From Actinobacillus minor NM305 (GTDB lineage Bacteria; Pseudomonadota; Gammaproteobacteria; Enterobacterales; Pasteurellaceae), in contig NZ_ACQL01000069.1 of assembly GCF_000175195.1 (NCBI RefSeq), positions 62,001-126,000 of the forward strand: a stretch of DNA of 64,000 nt, in the 5' to 3' direction. Below the pieces are notes generated by a model. That model did not search any database, was not told the origin of the DNA, and worked only from the letters and a program-made list of their open reading frames with translations. A program made the position numbers and the translations under genes. Numbering within the stretch: position 1 is the first letter of the stretch; each line of letters begins with the position of its first letter. Of this stretch, positions 1-8,749 are shown piece after piece.

Positions 1-211
1 TGCCCGAATGGTTAAGCATAAACAAGGTCGGATCGTTACGAGCCATTGATAACAGCATCGGATCATCAAAGGTCACATATTGATAATCCTCACTAATATG
101 TTGTAACAATGTCGATTTCCCAACTTGTCTTGGGCCGGTAATCAACACCGCTGGAAACTGTTTAATCACCGTTTGCAACAACGGTTTCATTTGACGAGAG
201 TAGAAATTCAT
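1..211 (-). CDS. AAA-family ATPase, N-terminal 70 residues only
   Basis: The gene starts at ATG 211 and runs off the left edge. The visible part begins MNFYSRQMKPLL and has a Walker A motif GPRQVGKS at about residues 26-33, followed by YQYVTFDDP. This pattern is typical of the AAA ATPases that carry a DUF4143 C-terminal domain. The C-terminal part lies outside the window, so the DUF4143 assignment is inferred from the N-terminus. Function of the family is poorly known. Two AT-rich palindromes lie directly upstream (222-320) and may be its operators. Confidence 0.8.
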   Translation of the reverse strand, partial: MNFYSRQMKPLLQTVIKQFPAVLITGPRQVGKSTLLQHISEDYQYVTFDDPMLLSMARNDPTLFMLNHSG

Positions 212-221
212 AGGCAAAAGT

Positions 222-320
222 TAGTTTAATTTAAGATGTTATCGTAAATTAAACTAAAAATTAACGTGTAAGTAAAGAAAAAACTAGTTTAATTTACGAT
301 AGCATCGTAAATTAAACTAG
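222..320. repeat. Two tandem AT-rich palindromes upstream of the ATPase gene
   Basis: The right copy is a perfect 17-bp inverted repeat with a 3-base centre (284-300 and 304-320, arm CTAGTTTAATTTACGAT). The left copy (222-237 and 241-256) repeats the same arm with one mismatch and also a 3-base centre. They lie just before the ATPase start codon and after the uvrB stop. The stems are AT-rich without a T-run, so they are unlikely to be terminators. Paired operators or a mobile palindrome are the two main readings. Confidence 0.75.
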
Positions 321-356
321 AAATTCAGGTTGCTGATAAAGTAATTTGATAGCCTT

Positions 357-2372
357 CTAAACCTCTAGTAATACCGCCTTTAACACCCCAATCTTATCCC
401 TCACCGCAGCCGCTTTTTCAAACTCAAGATCTTTAGCAAAATCTCGCATCTGTTGTTCAAGCACTTTCAGTTCTTTTTCTAACTCTTTACGAGATTTTGG
501 AATGTAAGCGGTCTGATTATCGGTTGATTTTGCAGATTTTTTACTTCGTTTTGGTTTATCTGTCTGCCCAATATCCAACAACTCGCCAACTTTTTTGTTC
601 AACGCTTGTGGCACAATGCCGTGTTCTTCGTTGTATTTTTGCTGCTTCTCTCGGCGGCGTTCGGTTTCTGTGATCGCTTTTTGCATTGAGTTGGTAATGC
701 GGTCGCCGTATAAAATTGCTTTGCCGTTGAGATTTCGTGCCGCACGTCCGATGGTTTGAATTAAAGAACGTTCAGAACGTAAAAAGCCCTCTTTGTCGGC
801 ATCTAAAATCGCCACCAGCGATACTTCGGGCATATCCAAGCCTTCTCGCAACAAGTTGATCCCAACTAACACATCAAACATTCCCATTCGTAAATCGTGG
901 ATAATTTCGACCCGCTCGACTGTATCGATGTCGCTGTGTAGATAACGCACTCGCACGCCGTGTTCATCGAGGTAGTCGGTTAAATCTTCCGCCATTTTTT
1001 TGGTCAGCGTTGTGACTAGCACTCGTTCATCTACCGCCACACGCTTATGAATTTCCGATAATAAATCATCAACTTGCGTTGCCACGGGGCGAACTTCGAT
1101 AATCGGATCTAACAAGCCAGTTGGACGAACCACTTGGTCGATTACATCAGGATTTTTCTCTAATTCGTAAGGTCCAGGGGTTGCCGATACATAGATTGTC
1201 TGTGGCGATAAGCGTTCAAACTCTTCAAAACGCAACGGACGGTTGTCTAAAGCAGATGGCAAGCGGAAACCGTATTGCACCAAAGTTTCTTTTCTTGCTC
1301 GGTCGCCCCTAAACATACCGCCGATTTGTGGCACGGTAACGTGGGACTCATCAATAATCAGCAAGCCGTCTGACGGCATATAGTCAAACAAGGTCGGTGG
1401 CGGTTCGCCCTCTTTTCTGCCCGATAAATAACGTGAGTAGTTTTCAATACCTGAGCAGTAGCCCAACTCGTTCATCATCTCAATGTCAAACTGGGTACGC
1501 TGGGCGATCCGCTGTTCTTCGAGTAATTTATTCTCTTTGATAAAGTAAGTTCGACGCTCGGCAAGCTCTTCTTTGATCTGCTCAATCGCTTCTAAAATCC
1601 GCTCTCTCGGTGTAACGTAGTGGGTTTTCGGGTAAATCGTATAACGGGGAACACGCCCTAAACTATGTCCTGTGAGCGGATCGAATAAGGACAGATTTTC
1701 GATTTCATCATCAAACAGTTCCACACGCAAAGCAACATCGTCCGATTCGGCAGGGAAAATATCAATCACTTCACCACGCACACGGAAAGTCGCACGCTGA
1801 AAAGCTTGATCGTTGCGAGTGTATTGTAATTCAGCAAGACGAGAGAGAATTTTGCGTTGGTCGATCATTTCGCCCACTTGCAGATGTAACATCATCTGCA
1901 TATAAGCATCCACATCCCCCAAGCCGTAAATTGCCGACACCGATGCGACTACAATCGTATCCCGTCTTTCTAAAAAAGATTTGGTGGCAGACAGTCGCAT
2001 CTGTTCGATCTGCTCATTAATAGAGGCATCTTTTTCAATAAAAGTATCGCTGGCAGGCACATAGGCTTCAGGCTGATAGTAATCATAGTAGGAAACGAAA
2101 TACTCCACCGCATTTTCAGGGAAAAAGGCTTTCATCTCGGCATAAAGCTGTGCCGCAAGGGTTTTGTTTGGGGCAAGCACCATTGCTGGACGGTTTAAAG
2201 TCGCAATTACATTAGCAATGGTAAAGGTTTTGCCTGATCCCGTTACGCCTAGCAAGGTTTGATGTGCCAAGCCATCATTCAATCCCTCGACTAATTTGGC
2301 AATCGCAGTCGGTTGGTCGCCTGAGGGTTTGAAGGGGGAATGGAGAATAAAAGGTTTGCCTTGCTTGTTCAT
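357..2372 (-). CDS. uvrB: Excinuclease ABC subunit B
   Basis: UvrB is the damage-verifying helicase subunit of nucleotide excision repair. It receives the lesion from UvrA and recruits UvrC. The 671 residues match the usual length. Visible are the Walker A GVTGSGKT near residue 45, the beta-hairpin region [11 protein letters not shown] near 95, the DESH motif in IIDESHV near 340, helicase motif [11 protein letters not shown] near 540, and a C-terminal UVR domain from about residue 630 ([13 protein letters not shown]). It is encoded separately from uvrA (34403-37231). Confidence 0.98.
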   Translation of the reverse strand: MNKQGKPFILHSPFKPSGDQPTAIAKLVEGLNDGLAHQTLLGVTGSGKTFTIANVIATLNRPAMVLAPNKTLAAQLYAEMKAFFPENAVEYFVSYYDYYQPEAYVPASDTFIEKDASINEQIEQMRLSATKSFLERRDTIVVASVSAIYGLGDVDAYMQMMLHLQVGEMIDQRKILSRLAELQYTRNDQAFQRATFRVRGEVIDIFPAESDDVALRVELFDDEIENLSLFDPLTGHSLGRVPRYTIYPKTHYVTPRERILEAIEQIKEELAERRTYFIKENKLLEEQRIAQRTQFDIEMMNELGYCSGIENYSRYLSGRKEGEPPPTLFDYMPSDGLLIIDESHVTVPQIGGMFRGDRARKETLVQYGFRLPSALDNRPLRFEEFERLSPQTIYVSATPGPYELEKNPDVIDQVVRPTGLLDPIIEVRPVATQVDDLLSEIHKRVAVDERVLVTTLTKKMAEDLTDYLDEHGVRVRYLHSDIDTVERVEIIHDLRMGMFDVLVGINLLREGLDMPEVSLVAILDADKEGFLRSERSLIQTIGRAARNLNGKAILYGDRITNSMQKAITETERRREKQQKYNEEHGIVPQALNKKVGELLDIGQTDKPKRSKKSAKSTDNQTAYIPKSRKELEKELKVLEQQMRDFAKDLEFEKAAAVRDKIGVLKAVLLEV

Positions 2373-2440
2373 TGAAAAATCCTAGTCTGAAAATTTGCGA
2401 GAATTTTAGCATAAGCAAGCGGTCAATTTTGGGGAAAATT

Positions 2441-2468
2441 TTGCAAATAGAAAAGAAATCTCTATAAT
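2441..2468 (+). promoter_or_regulatory. Promoter of the small lipoprotein gene
   Basis: TTGCAA at 2441-2446 and a perfect TATAAT at 2463-2468 are separated by 16 bases. They lie 30 bases upstream of the ATG at 2498 and between divergent uvrB and the lipoprotein. Confidence 0.7.
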
Positions 2469-2497
2469 GAGGCTCTTTTTATCTTATAGGTGTCCAT

Positions 2498-2644
2498 ATG
2501 AAAAAAATTGTTTTATTGCTTCTTGGTGTATTAACTATTACTGCTTGCTCTCAGTCTAAAAATATTTATTTTAACGGTGCTGAAGGTTCACATTCTGGCA
2601 TTCGTTATAGCTCTACGGATAAAGAATTTTCGCTAAATCCTTAA
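2498..2644 (+). CDS. Small lipoprotein, 48 residues
   Basis: The ORF starts with a lipoprotein signal peptide (MKKIVLLLLGVLTITAC), where the lipobox cysteine is residue 17. The mature peptide is only about 32 residues (SQSKNIYFNGAEGSH and onward). An AGGTG Shine-Dalgarno sequence precedes the ATG, a consensus promoter lies upstream and a hairpin terminator follows, so this is a complete single-gene transcription unit. The sequence is too short to assign a family. Likely a membrane-anchored lipoprotein of unknown role. Confidence 0.75.
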   Translation: MKKIVLLLLGVLTITACSQSKNIYFNGAEGSHSGIRYSSTDKEFSLNP

Positions 2645-2652
2645 GCAAAATG

Positions 2653-2689
2653 GTTGCTAATGAACACAACTATTCTTAGCAACTTTTTT
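2653..2689 (+). terminator. Terminator of the small lipoprotein gene
   Basis: GTTGCTAA (2653-2660) pairs with TTAGCAAC (2676-2683) and is followed by six T residues. Confidence 0.85.
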
Positions 2690-2749
2690 AAATAAGAAGA
2701 TTCTTTATTGACCTATATTTCAATAAGTAGTTATCTTAGCTATATACCT

Positions 2750-2783
2750 AAAAAATCCCCCAATCATTTCTGACTGGGGGATT
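2750..2783 (-). terminator. Terminator of the porin gene
   Basis: AATCCCCCA (2754-2762) pairs with TGGGGGATT (2775-2783). On the minus strand the stem is followed by a run of T (2750-2755). Confidence 0.9.
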
Positions 2784-2806
2784 ATTTAACGAGTTATATT
2801 ACCGGA

Positions 2807-3859
2807 TTACCAGTAAACACGCATACCTACACCGATAGCTTTATCAGTTGTTTTTTCTGCGTATTCATAACCATTATTAACTTTGTTGTACGCTTTAGTT
2901 TGAACAACTTTACCTTCTACGAATGCAACCACTTGTTTGTGGAATTTGTAATCAACACCAAGTAAGAAACCGTGAGTTTTTTCTTTGCTTGTATCTTTAG
3001 TTTTCACACGCTCATATAAGTAGTTACCATACACGCTTGATGTTGGAACAACTTGATATTTGAAACCTGGGGATACATAGAATTTATTAAGTTTTGAGTC
3101 ACCAACTTTCTCATGTGCATAACCGAAATCACCGATTACAGTGAAATCGCCAAATGCATAGCTTGCTGACGCTAAATAGCCATCCTTACGATGTTTAATT
3201 GCAGAATTTGTTTCATAGTTAGTATGGCCATACGCGAAACGAACATCTGCATCACCAACACTATATAATGCACCTACACCGATAGCATTTTTTACTGCGC
3301 CATTATTTAATAGTGGATCATCATTTTCATTGAAGTTATAGTTCGCACTTAATTGTAAACCTTCAATACCACGATAGTCGTAACGTACTACTTGTGTACC
3401 AGAAGTTGGGATATAGTCACCTTTTGGAATTAAACCATATTCATAATCGTTAGTTTGGCTTAAATCATCTGCAATTGTTACTTGACGACCAAATGCAATC
3501 TCACCAAATTGTTTGCTACCTAAACCTACATAAGCTCGGTGAGCATATAAATCACCAAATTGATCATCCTTATTGTTTTTGTTAAAACGGAACTCAACAC
3601 GGCCTAATGCATAGAAATCTTCACCTAATTGATGTTTTACTTTTACACCAAAACGAGAGCCAGCATTACGTAATTTTGACTCGCTAGCTTTTGACACTAA
3701 TGTACCATCTGCTGCTTTAGTTTTCTCGTTTGTTTTTTCCATAATTAAACGTAAAGAACCTTCGAAATCTACTTTGGTACCTTCAGCGTCTAATACTGTT
3801 ACCGCGTTTGCTGATGCTGCGAATGCAGCTACTGATAATGCAACTAATGTTTTTTTCAT
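2807..3859 (-). CDS. OmpP2/OmpH-like general porin
   Basis: This is an outer-membrane diffusion porin of the Pasteurellaceae OmpP2/OmpH type (Gram-negative porin superfamily). It has a signal peptide MKKTLVALSVAAFAASANA, the N-terminal strand LDAEGTKVDFEGSLRL, the motif LRNAGSRFGVKVKHQLGEDFYALG, many alternating beta-strands and a C-terminal VGMRVYW ending in the aromatic residue used for BAM recognition. The start is ATG 3859, which has AGGTGA six bases upstream. An in-frame GTG at 3868 would place the Shine-Dalgarno inside the coding sequence. A consensus promoter lies at 3984-4012 with a hairpin-rich leader between. Confidence 0.95.
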   Translation of the reverse strand: MKKTLVALSVAAFAASANAVTVLDAEGTKVDFEGSLRLIMEKTNEKTKAADGTLVSKASESKLRNAGSRFGVKVKHQLGEDFYALGRVEFRFNKNNKDDQFGDLYAHRAYVGLGSKQFGEIAFGRQVTIADDLSQTNDYEYGLIPKGDYIPTSGTQVVRYDYRGIEGLQLSANYNFNENDDPLLNNGAVKNAIGVGALYSVGDADVRFAYGHTNYETNSAIKHRKDGYLASASYAFGDFTVIGDFGYAHEKVGDSKLNKFYVSPGFKYQVVPTSSVYGNYLYERVKTKDTSKEKTHGFLLGVDYKFHKQVVAFVEGKVVQTKAYNKVNNGYEYAEKTTDKAIGVGMRVYW

Positions 3860-3897
3860 AATGTTCACCTATCTATGGAGGTTGATTTTTAGTATGG

Positions 3898-3979
3898 ATG
3901 TTCTTTACTATTAAAGAACATTTCTTTAAAAAAAACGCAAACATTTAGTTCTGTAAATTCGAGTAAATGTTTTTTGCGT
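3898..3979 (-). promoter_or_regulatory. Structured 5' leader of the porin mRNA
   Basis: The leader is about 120 bases long and holds two hairpins. The first, at its 5' end (about 3935-3979), pairs ACGCAAACATTTA with TAAATGTTTTTTGCGT, apart from a 3-base bulge. The second is a perfect 10-bp stem ATGTTCTTTA / TAAAGAACAT with a 4-base loop (3898-3921). Porin leaders are known targets of small RNAs in other gamma-proteobacteria; such control here is inferred. Confidence 0.6.
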
Positions 3980-3983
3980 AGTT

Positions 3984-4012
3984 ATAATGGCAAAAAGGCT
4001 ATATTCTGTCAA
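3984..4012 (-). promoter_or_regulatory. Porin promoter
   Basis: On the minus strand, TTGACA (4007-4012) and CATTAT (3984-3989) are 17 bases apart. Transcription would start near 3977. Confidence 0.7.
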
Positions 4013-4214
4013 TAGTTCAACCTTTTCTCCTCAGAGCGTGATTTATCATTCAAAATCAATAAGTTACAAAAAAACAATGAAGAAATAAAATAATATTTCA
4101 GAAATTTTTAGCGTTATACTCCATAAAAACAACAAACATAACCCATTGAAAAATAAGACTTTATTTATATGTTATTGATTCTAAATAAAGTTCCTTGTTT
4201 TTTTGTATTTTTTT

Positions 4215-4230
4215 TGTGACATATCTCACA
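4215..4230 (+). promoter_or_regulatory. CRP binding site
   Basis: The site is TGTGA, six bases, TCACA, a perfect match to the CRP core, in a T-rich and A-rich context. Its centre (4222.5) is about 93 bases before the expected start from the promoter at 4281-4309, one of the helix-phased positions of class I CRP activation. It is some 245 bases from the divergent porin start point, so it fits the priC promoter better. Confidence 0.75.
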
Positions 4231-4280
4231 TTTTTAACATTTACTTTATTTTACGCTCACTTTATGAACAAATTTTCTGT

Positions 4281-4309
4281 TTGGAAAGCCTTTTCATGCC
4301 CGTTATAAT
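4281..4309 (+). promoter_or_regulatory. Promoter of the priC-DUF1919 pair
   Basis: TTGGAA (4281-4286) and TATAAT (4304-4309) are separated by exactly 17 bases, 30 bases before the ATG of priC. The rest of the 479-base interval between porin and priC holds the CRP site, the porin promoter and leader, and otherwise AT-rich sequence without ORFs. Confidence 0.75.
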
Positions 4310-4338
4310 AGGTAATAAATCTTAATTTATCTCTAAAA

Positions 4339-4857
4339 ATGAAGAATTTTAGCCAACATATCGAACAACTTTTAAAAAAATTTGAACCTTTTTTAACACA
4401 ACAAGCGGTCGTATCCGGAGGATATTTTACAAAAGAAGGGGCGCTTGTTAGTCAATTTGTGGAAGAAATCAAGCAATCTGTTCATTTATTACAACAACAA
4501 AATCAACCTGAATATGCGGAAATTTATGCTGAAAAATTGCTCCGCCAATTTGATGCATTAAATAAAGCTGTTGCTGTACTCTCTAAAGAAAAACCGAGAG
4601 AAACCGCTTTTCGATCCGCTTATCACTTTCCTAAGAATGTTCATGCTTTAAGCCCTGAAAAACGCTTAATTGAGTATCGTAAAGCATTGCGGGCATTAAA
4701 TGATAAAATAAGTTGGTTGGTAGAAAAGCAACTCAATGCTTCTCATCATGATGAATATCAACAACTCAAATATCAAATTGATGAAACAGAATATCGCAAA
4801 ATGCGATGTTTAGCGGCTATTGAAGAGTTGGAAGAATTAACTTCATATAAAAACTAG
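4339..4857 (+). CDS. priC: Primosomal replication protein N'' (PriC)
   Basis: PriC reloads the replicative helicase at stalled forks with single-stranded gaps. The 172 residues match the family length (about 175 in E. coli). The protein is helical, with an N-terminal stretch MKNFSQHIEQLLKKFEPFL and the C-terminal EKRLIEYRKALRALNDKISWL characteristic of the family. An uptake signal sequence (4401-4410) lies within the coding sequence. It is followed eight bases later by a DUF1919 gene. The recognition rests on family resemblance alone. Confidence 0.8.
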   Translation: MKNFSQHIEQLLKKFEPFLTQQAVVSGGYFTKEGALVSQFVEEIKQSVHLLQQQNQPEYAEIYAEKLLRQFDALNKAVAVLSKEKPRETAFRSAYHFPKNVHALSPEKRLIEYRKALRALNDKISWLVEKQLNASHHDEYQQLKYQIDETEYRKMRCLAAIEELEELTSYKN

Positions 4858-4865
4858 GATTTATT

Positions 4866-5483
4866 ATGTTTTCAAGAATAAAAAAATTAATTAATCATTT
4901 TTATCGCAAACGTATTAACCAACGAAATCAACAGAGATTGGCAAATCATTCCATGTCTGTTATTTCGAGCAACTGTAATGGTGCTTTTATTCTGCATGAT
5001 TTAGGGGAGCAATTCCGCTCACCTTTTGTGAATCTTTATTTAACGCCGAATGATTTTATTCAATACTTAAAGCATCTTGATCAATATATGAATGAAGAAC
5101 TTGTGTTTATCAAAAGCGATAAATCCTACCCTGTTGGTATTTTAAAAGATATTACGATTCACTTTATGCACTACCACTCAGAAGAGGAAGCTAAAAGCAA
5201 ATGGCAGGCACGTAGCCAAAGAATCAATAAAGAAAATCTCTTTATTATGATGACAGATCGAGATGGTTGCACTTACCAAAATTTGCAAGAATTTGACCGC
5301 TTGCCATTTAAGAATAAAGTCGTATTTACCCATAAGCCTTATCCTGAATTTGCTTCTGCATTTTACATTTCAGGATTTGAACAAGAAAAACAGGTTGGTG
5401 ATTTATTTGAGTATGTTGGATTAGACGGTAGAAAATTTTACGATCAATTTGATTACGTGAGTTGGTTTAATCAAACGAAATGA
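4866..5483 (+). CDS. DUF1919 family protein
   Basis: The 205-residue protein has the pattern of DUF1919, a family often found in capsule or lipopolysaccharide gene clusters but without a proven reaction. Visible features are a basic N-terminus (FSRIKKLINHFYRKR), SSNCNGAFILHDLGEQFRSP, and NLYLTPNDFIQYLKHLDQYM. No signal peptide or membrane segment is seen. It probably shares the priC promoter. A role in surface polysaccharide modification is only suggested by the family. Confidence 0.7.
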   Translation: MFSRIKKLINHFYRKRINQRNQQRLANHSMSVISSNCNGAFILHDLGEQFRSPFVNLYLTPNDFIQYLKHLDQYMNEELVFIKSDKSYPVGILKDITIHFMHYHSEEEAKSKWQARSQRINKENLFIMMTDRDGCTYQNLQEFDRLPFKNKVVFTHKPYPEFASAFYISGFEQEKQVGDLFEYVGLDGRKFYDQFDYVSWFNQTK

Positions 5484-5494
5484 TAAGGGAGATT

Positions 5495-5627
5495 TGGTAT
5501 TATGCAGAGGAGACAAATAAATTGTAGGGGCAAATCATATTTGCCCCAAAACAATTGCTAGAACATCAGGGCGAATGCAATTCCCCCTATAAACAATTTC
5601 AATGTTATACAATTTTGCATAATACCA
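5495..5627. mobile_element. MITE-like element, 133 bp, with 11-bp terminal inverted repeats
   Basis: TGGTATTATGC (5495-5505) is exactly inverted as GCATAATACCA (5617-5627). Inside lie the hairpin GGGGCAAAT/ATTTGCCCC (5527-5547) and a shorter AATTGC/GCAATT pair. The right end abuts the stop codon of the symporter gene. No coding capacity is seen. The nested inverted repeats fit a non-autonomous element; they could also act as a two-way terminator between these convergent genes. Confidence 0.6.
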
Positions 5628-7079
5628 TTATTCTGACTTCTGTGACTTCCAAACCAAAGGATCAACACCTTTATGAATAAGGTCTTGGTGTTCTTCGATT
5701 CTGAAAATCGGTTCTTGATTTGCTTTAATTTGGCGTATGTAGTCCTTCAAAATACGCCAAACGAGTGGAGAAAGAATCAAAATAGCAATCAGGTTAATTA
5801 CCGCCATTGATGCCATGACCGTATCGGCAAATGCCCATACAATACCACCATCTCGTACCGCACCAAAATAGACAAAGAATAAAACAACTGCACGGAATCC
5901 CCACACAAACCATGCTTTATTTTTGATATAACGAATATTCGTTTCTGCATAAGCATAGTTACCAATAATTGAGGTATAGCAGAATAATAATAAGATAAAG
6001 GCTAAGAAGTGTAAGCCAAATTCGCCTAAATGATACTGTAATGCAACTTGGGTTAATTCAACGCCTTTTAAAGTCTCATTACCGTAGTTATCTGACATTA
6101 AAATAATGACAGCGGTACAAGTACAAACCACGATCGTATCAACAAATACGCCTAGCATCTGAATTAAACCTTGGCTTGCCGGATGTTTTGCATCTGATGT
6201 CGCTGCAGAGTTAGGTGCTGACCCCATACCTGCTTCATTAGAAAATAAACCACGTTTAATCCCCATTAACATGGTTTTAGAAACTAATGTTCCAAACATT
6301 CCCCCTGCTGCGGCAGAGAAATCGAAGGCGCTATCAATAATCATCGCTAAAATCGCCGGTACACGCTCAATATTCATACCTAAAATGATCACGGCGATAA
6401 TTAAATAAAACAACGCCATAGTAGGAACCACTTTCGCTGAAACTTGCCCAATGCGCTTTACTCCACCAGAAATAATAGCAGCGGTTAAAATGACAAGAAT
6501 AATTCCTACATATTCCGCATTCCATTCCCATGCTTTTCTTGTTGCTGCCACGATTGAGTTTGACTGTACTGCATTGAATGCAAAACCAAACGTAAAAATC
6601 AGCGTTAATGCAAATGCAATGGCTAAAGGCTTACATTTTAAACCACGTGTAATATAATACGCCGGCCCACCACGGAACATACCGTTTGGATCTTTTGTTT
6701 TATACAACTGTGCTAATGAAGATTCTGCAAATGCGGAGCTCATTCCCATCAATGCAGTAATCCACATCCAAAATACTGCCCCCGGTCCACCAAGTGCGAT
6801 AGCTGTAGCTACCCCACCGATATTACCTACACCAACACGGCTTGCCAAACCTGTTGTAAATGCTTGGAAAGGTGTTAAAGAACTACCCTCTGCAGCTCGC
6901 CCGCCCCACATTTCACGCAAACTTTGAGGTAATAGGCGAAGTTGCACTAATCCTGTTGTAATTGTGAAAAATAACCCCGTACCAAGAAGTAGTAAGATAG
7001 TAATGTCCCAAAGTGGTCCATCAATCGTATTAACTACCCATGTAAGCAGAGCTTCAAAACCCGAAACAATTGAATCCAT
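5628..7079 (-). CDS. Alanine/glycine:cation symporter (AGCS family)
   Basis: This is an inner-membrane Na+-coupled amino acid symporter of 483 residues with about 11 hydrophobic segments. The family signature regions are clear: FQAFTTGLASRVGVGNIGGVATAI near residue 75, GPGAVFWMW, FRGGPAYYI near 140, and GLFSNEAGMGSAPNSAA near 280. It imports alanine, glycine or D-alanine in characterised relatives; the substrate here cannot be told. It lies after the lpdA terminator. Confidence 0.93.
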   Translation of the reverse strand: MDSIVSGFEALLTWVVNTIDGPLWDITILLLLGTGLFFTITTGLVQLRLLPQSLREMWGGRAAEGSSLTPFQAFTTGLASRVGVGNIGGVATAIALGGPGAVFWMWITALMGMSSAFAESSLAQLYKTKDPNGMFRGGPAYYITRGLKCKPLAIAFALTLIFTFGFAFNAVQSNSIVAATRKAWEWNAEYVGIILVILTAAIISGGVKRIGQVSAKVVPTMALFYLIIAVIILGMNIERVPAILAMIIDSAFDFSAAAGGMFGTLVSKTMLMGIKRGLFSNEAGMGSAPNSAATSDAKHPASQGLIQMLGVFVDTIVVCTCTAVIILMSDNYGNETLKGVELTQVALQYHLGEFGLHFLAFILLLFCYTSIIGNYAYAETNIRYIKNKAWFVWGFRAVVLFFVYFGAVRDGGIVWAFADTVMASMAVINLIAILILSPLVWRILKDYIRQIKANQEPIFRIEEHQDLIHKGVDPLVWKSQKSE

Positions 7080-7194
7080 ATAAGACCTCTGTTAATAGCT
7101 AAAATTGACAACTTTCTGCATTGTAACTATTTTTTTACTTTTGAAAACTTTTTTTAATGCTTTTTATAACAAAAATTATCTTTTTCAGATTCAA

Positions 7195-7232
7195 AAAAAA
7201 CAAAAAGCGGCTTTTTATAAGAAAGCCGCTTT
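7195..7232 (-). terminator. Terminator of the pyruvate dehydrogenase genes
   Basis: AAAGCGGCTTT (7204-7214) pairs with AAAGCCGCTTT (7222-7232), and the minus strand continues into a T-rich tract. It closes the aceE-aceF-lpdA unit. Confidence 0.9.
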
Positions 7233-7257
7233 GAAATTATATTGTTATAAAGCTAAA

Positions 7258-8682
7258 TTAGCGTTTTTTCGCCTTAGCATTTGGAAGGTCAGTGATTGAA
7301 CCTTCAAATACTTCCGCTGCTAAGCCCACTGATTCGTGTAGAGTTGGGTGAGCATGAATCGTTAATGCGATATCTTCAGCATCACAACCCATTTCGATGG
7401 CAAGACCGATTTCGCCTAATAATTCGCCACCATTTGCACCAACAATAGCGCCACCAAGTAAACGATGCGTGTCTTTATCAAAGATTAACTTCGTCATACC
7501 TTCTGAACATTCAGAAGCAATCGCACGACCTGAAGCAGCCCAAGGGAATTTTGCCACTTCGTAGTTTAAGCCTTCTTGTTTACACTCTTTCTCTGTTTTA
7601 CCTACCCAAGCAACTTCCGGCTCAGTGTAAGCAATTGAAGGGATTACTTTTGGATCAAAGTAGTGTTTTTGTCCTGCAATCACTTCTGCAGCAACGTGTC
7701 CTTCGTGAACACCTTTGTGTGCTAACATTGGCTGACCAACGATATCGCCGATAGCAAAGATGTGAGGTACATTTGTACGCATTTGTTTATCAACTGCAAT
7801 GAAACCACGATCATCAACATTTACACCTGCTTTACCTGCATCAATCAATTTACCGTTTGGTACACGACCGATAGCAACAAGTACAGCATCATAACGTTTA
7901 GTATCGTTACATGCTTTACCTTCCATAGAAACATAGATACCATCATCTTTTGCTTCTACTGCAGTTACTTTCGTTTCAAGCATTAACTTAAATTTCTTCT
8001 CGATCTGTTTGGTATAGATTCCAACCACATCTTTATCTGCTGCTGGAATTACTTGGTCAAACATCTCAACCACTTCGATTTCTGAGCCTAATGCGTGGTA
8101 AACTGTACCCATCTCTAAACCGATGATACCGCCGCCCATGATAAGTAGTTTTTTCGGCACTTCTTTTAATTTAAGTGCATCTGTTGAATCCCAAATACGT
8201 GGATCTTCGTGTGGAATAAATGGTAATTGAATTGGGCGAGAACCTGCTGCGATAATCGCATTATCAAATTTAATAGTAGTTGGGTTACCATCACGATCAC
8301 GAGCAACTAAAGTATTTGGATCAGTAAATGCTGCTAAGCCTTCTACAACCGTTACTTTACGTGCTTTTGCCATACCCGCTAAACCGCCGGTTAATTTAGC
8401 TACTACTGCATCTTTACCCGCGCGAACTTTATCTAAATCAATCGTTGGTTCAGCAAAGAAGATACCATTTTTCTCTGCGTGTTTTGCTTCTTCGATCACT
8501 TTTGCTACGTGTAATAACGCTTTAGATGGGATACAACCTACGTTTAAGCAAACCCCACCTAATGTTGAATAACGTTCAACTAATACGGTCTCTAAACCTA
8601 AATCCGCACAACGGAATGCTGCTGAATAACCAGCTGGACCAGCACCAAGTACAACCACTTGGGTTTTGATTTCTTTGCTCAT
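7258..8682 (-). CDS. lpdA: Dihydrolipoyl dehydrogenase (E3)
   Basis: E3 is the flavoprotein that reoxidises lipoyl groups of pyruvate and 2-oxoglutarate dehydrogenases with NAD+. The 474 residues contain the FAD-binding VVLGAGPAGYSAA, the redox disulfide GGVCLNVGCIPSK at about 42-54, the NAD-binding MGGGIIGLEMG near 180, and the C-terminal active-site HAHPTLHES near 445. It is the third gene of the aceE-aceF-lpdA group. An AGGAAA Shine-Dalgarno lies seven bases before the ATG. Confidence 0.98.
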   Translation of the reverse strand: MSKEIKTQVVVLGAGPAGYSAAFRCADLGLETVLVERYSTLGGVCLNVGCIPSKALLHVAKVIEEAKHAEKNGIFFAEPTIDLDKVRAGKDAVVAKLTGGLAGMAKARKVTVVEGLAAFTDPNTLVARDRDGNPTTIKFDNAIIAAGSRPIQLPFIPHEDPRIWDSTDALKLKEVPKKLLIMGGGIIGLEMGTVYHALGSEIEVVEMFDQVIPAADKDVVGIYTKQIEKKFKLMLETKVTAVEAKDDGIYVSMEGKACNDTKRYDAVLVAIGRVPNGKLIDAGKAGVNVDDRGFIAVDKQMRTNVPHIFAIGDIVGQPMLAHKGVHEGHVAAEVIAGQKHYFDPKVIPSIAYTEPEVAWVGKTEKECKQEGLNYEVAKFPWAASGRAIASECSEGMTKLIFDKDTHRLLGGAIVGANGGELLGEIGLAIEMGCDAEDIALTIHAHPTLHESVGLAAEVFEGSITDLPNAKAKKR

Positions 8683-8698
8683 AAATTTTTCCTCTTAT

Positions 8699-8746
8699 GT
8701 AGGGACACACTGCGTGTGTCCACGGACGCAAGCATTGCGTCCCTAC
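8699..8746. repeat. GTAGGG-type hairpin repeat between aceF and lpdA
   Basis: The 48-bp unit is bounded by perfect GTAGGGAC/GTCCCTAC ends and contains two inner hairpins, GACACAC/GTGTGTC and GGACGCA/TGCGTCC. It shares its GTAGGG border with units at 5524, 10715-10738 and 10754-10778. Confidence 0.7.
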
Positions 8747-8749
8747 AAC

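Noticed and set aside
4160-4190. CTTTATTTA/TAAATAAAG dyad in the porin-priC interval
   Set aside because: Nine AT-only base pairs with a wide loop are expected by chance in such AT-rich DNA.
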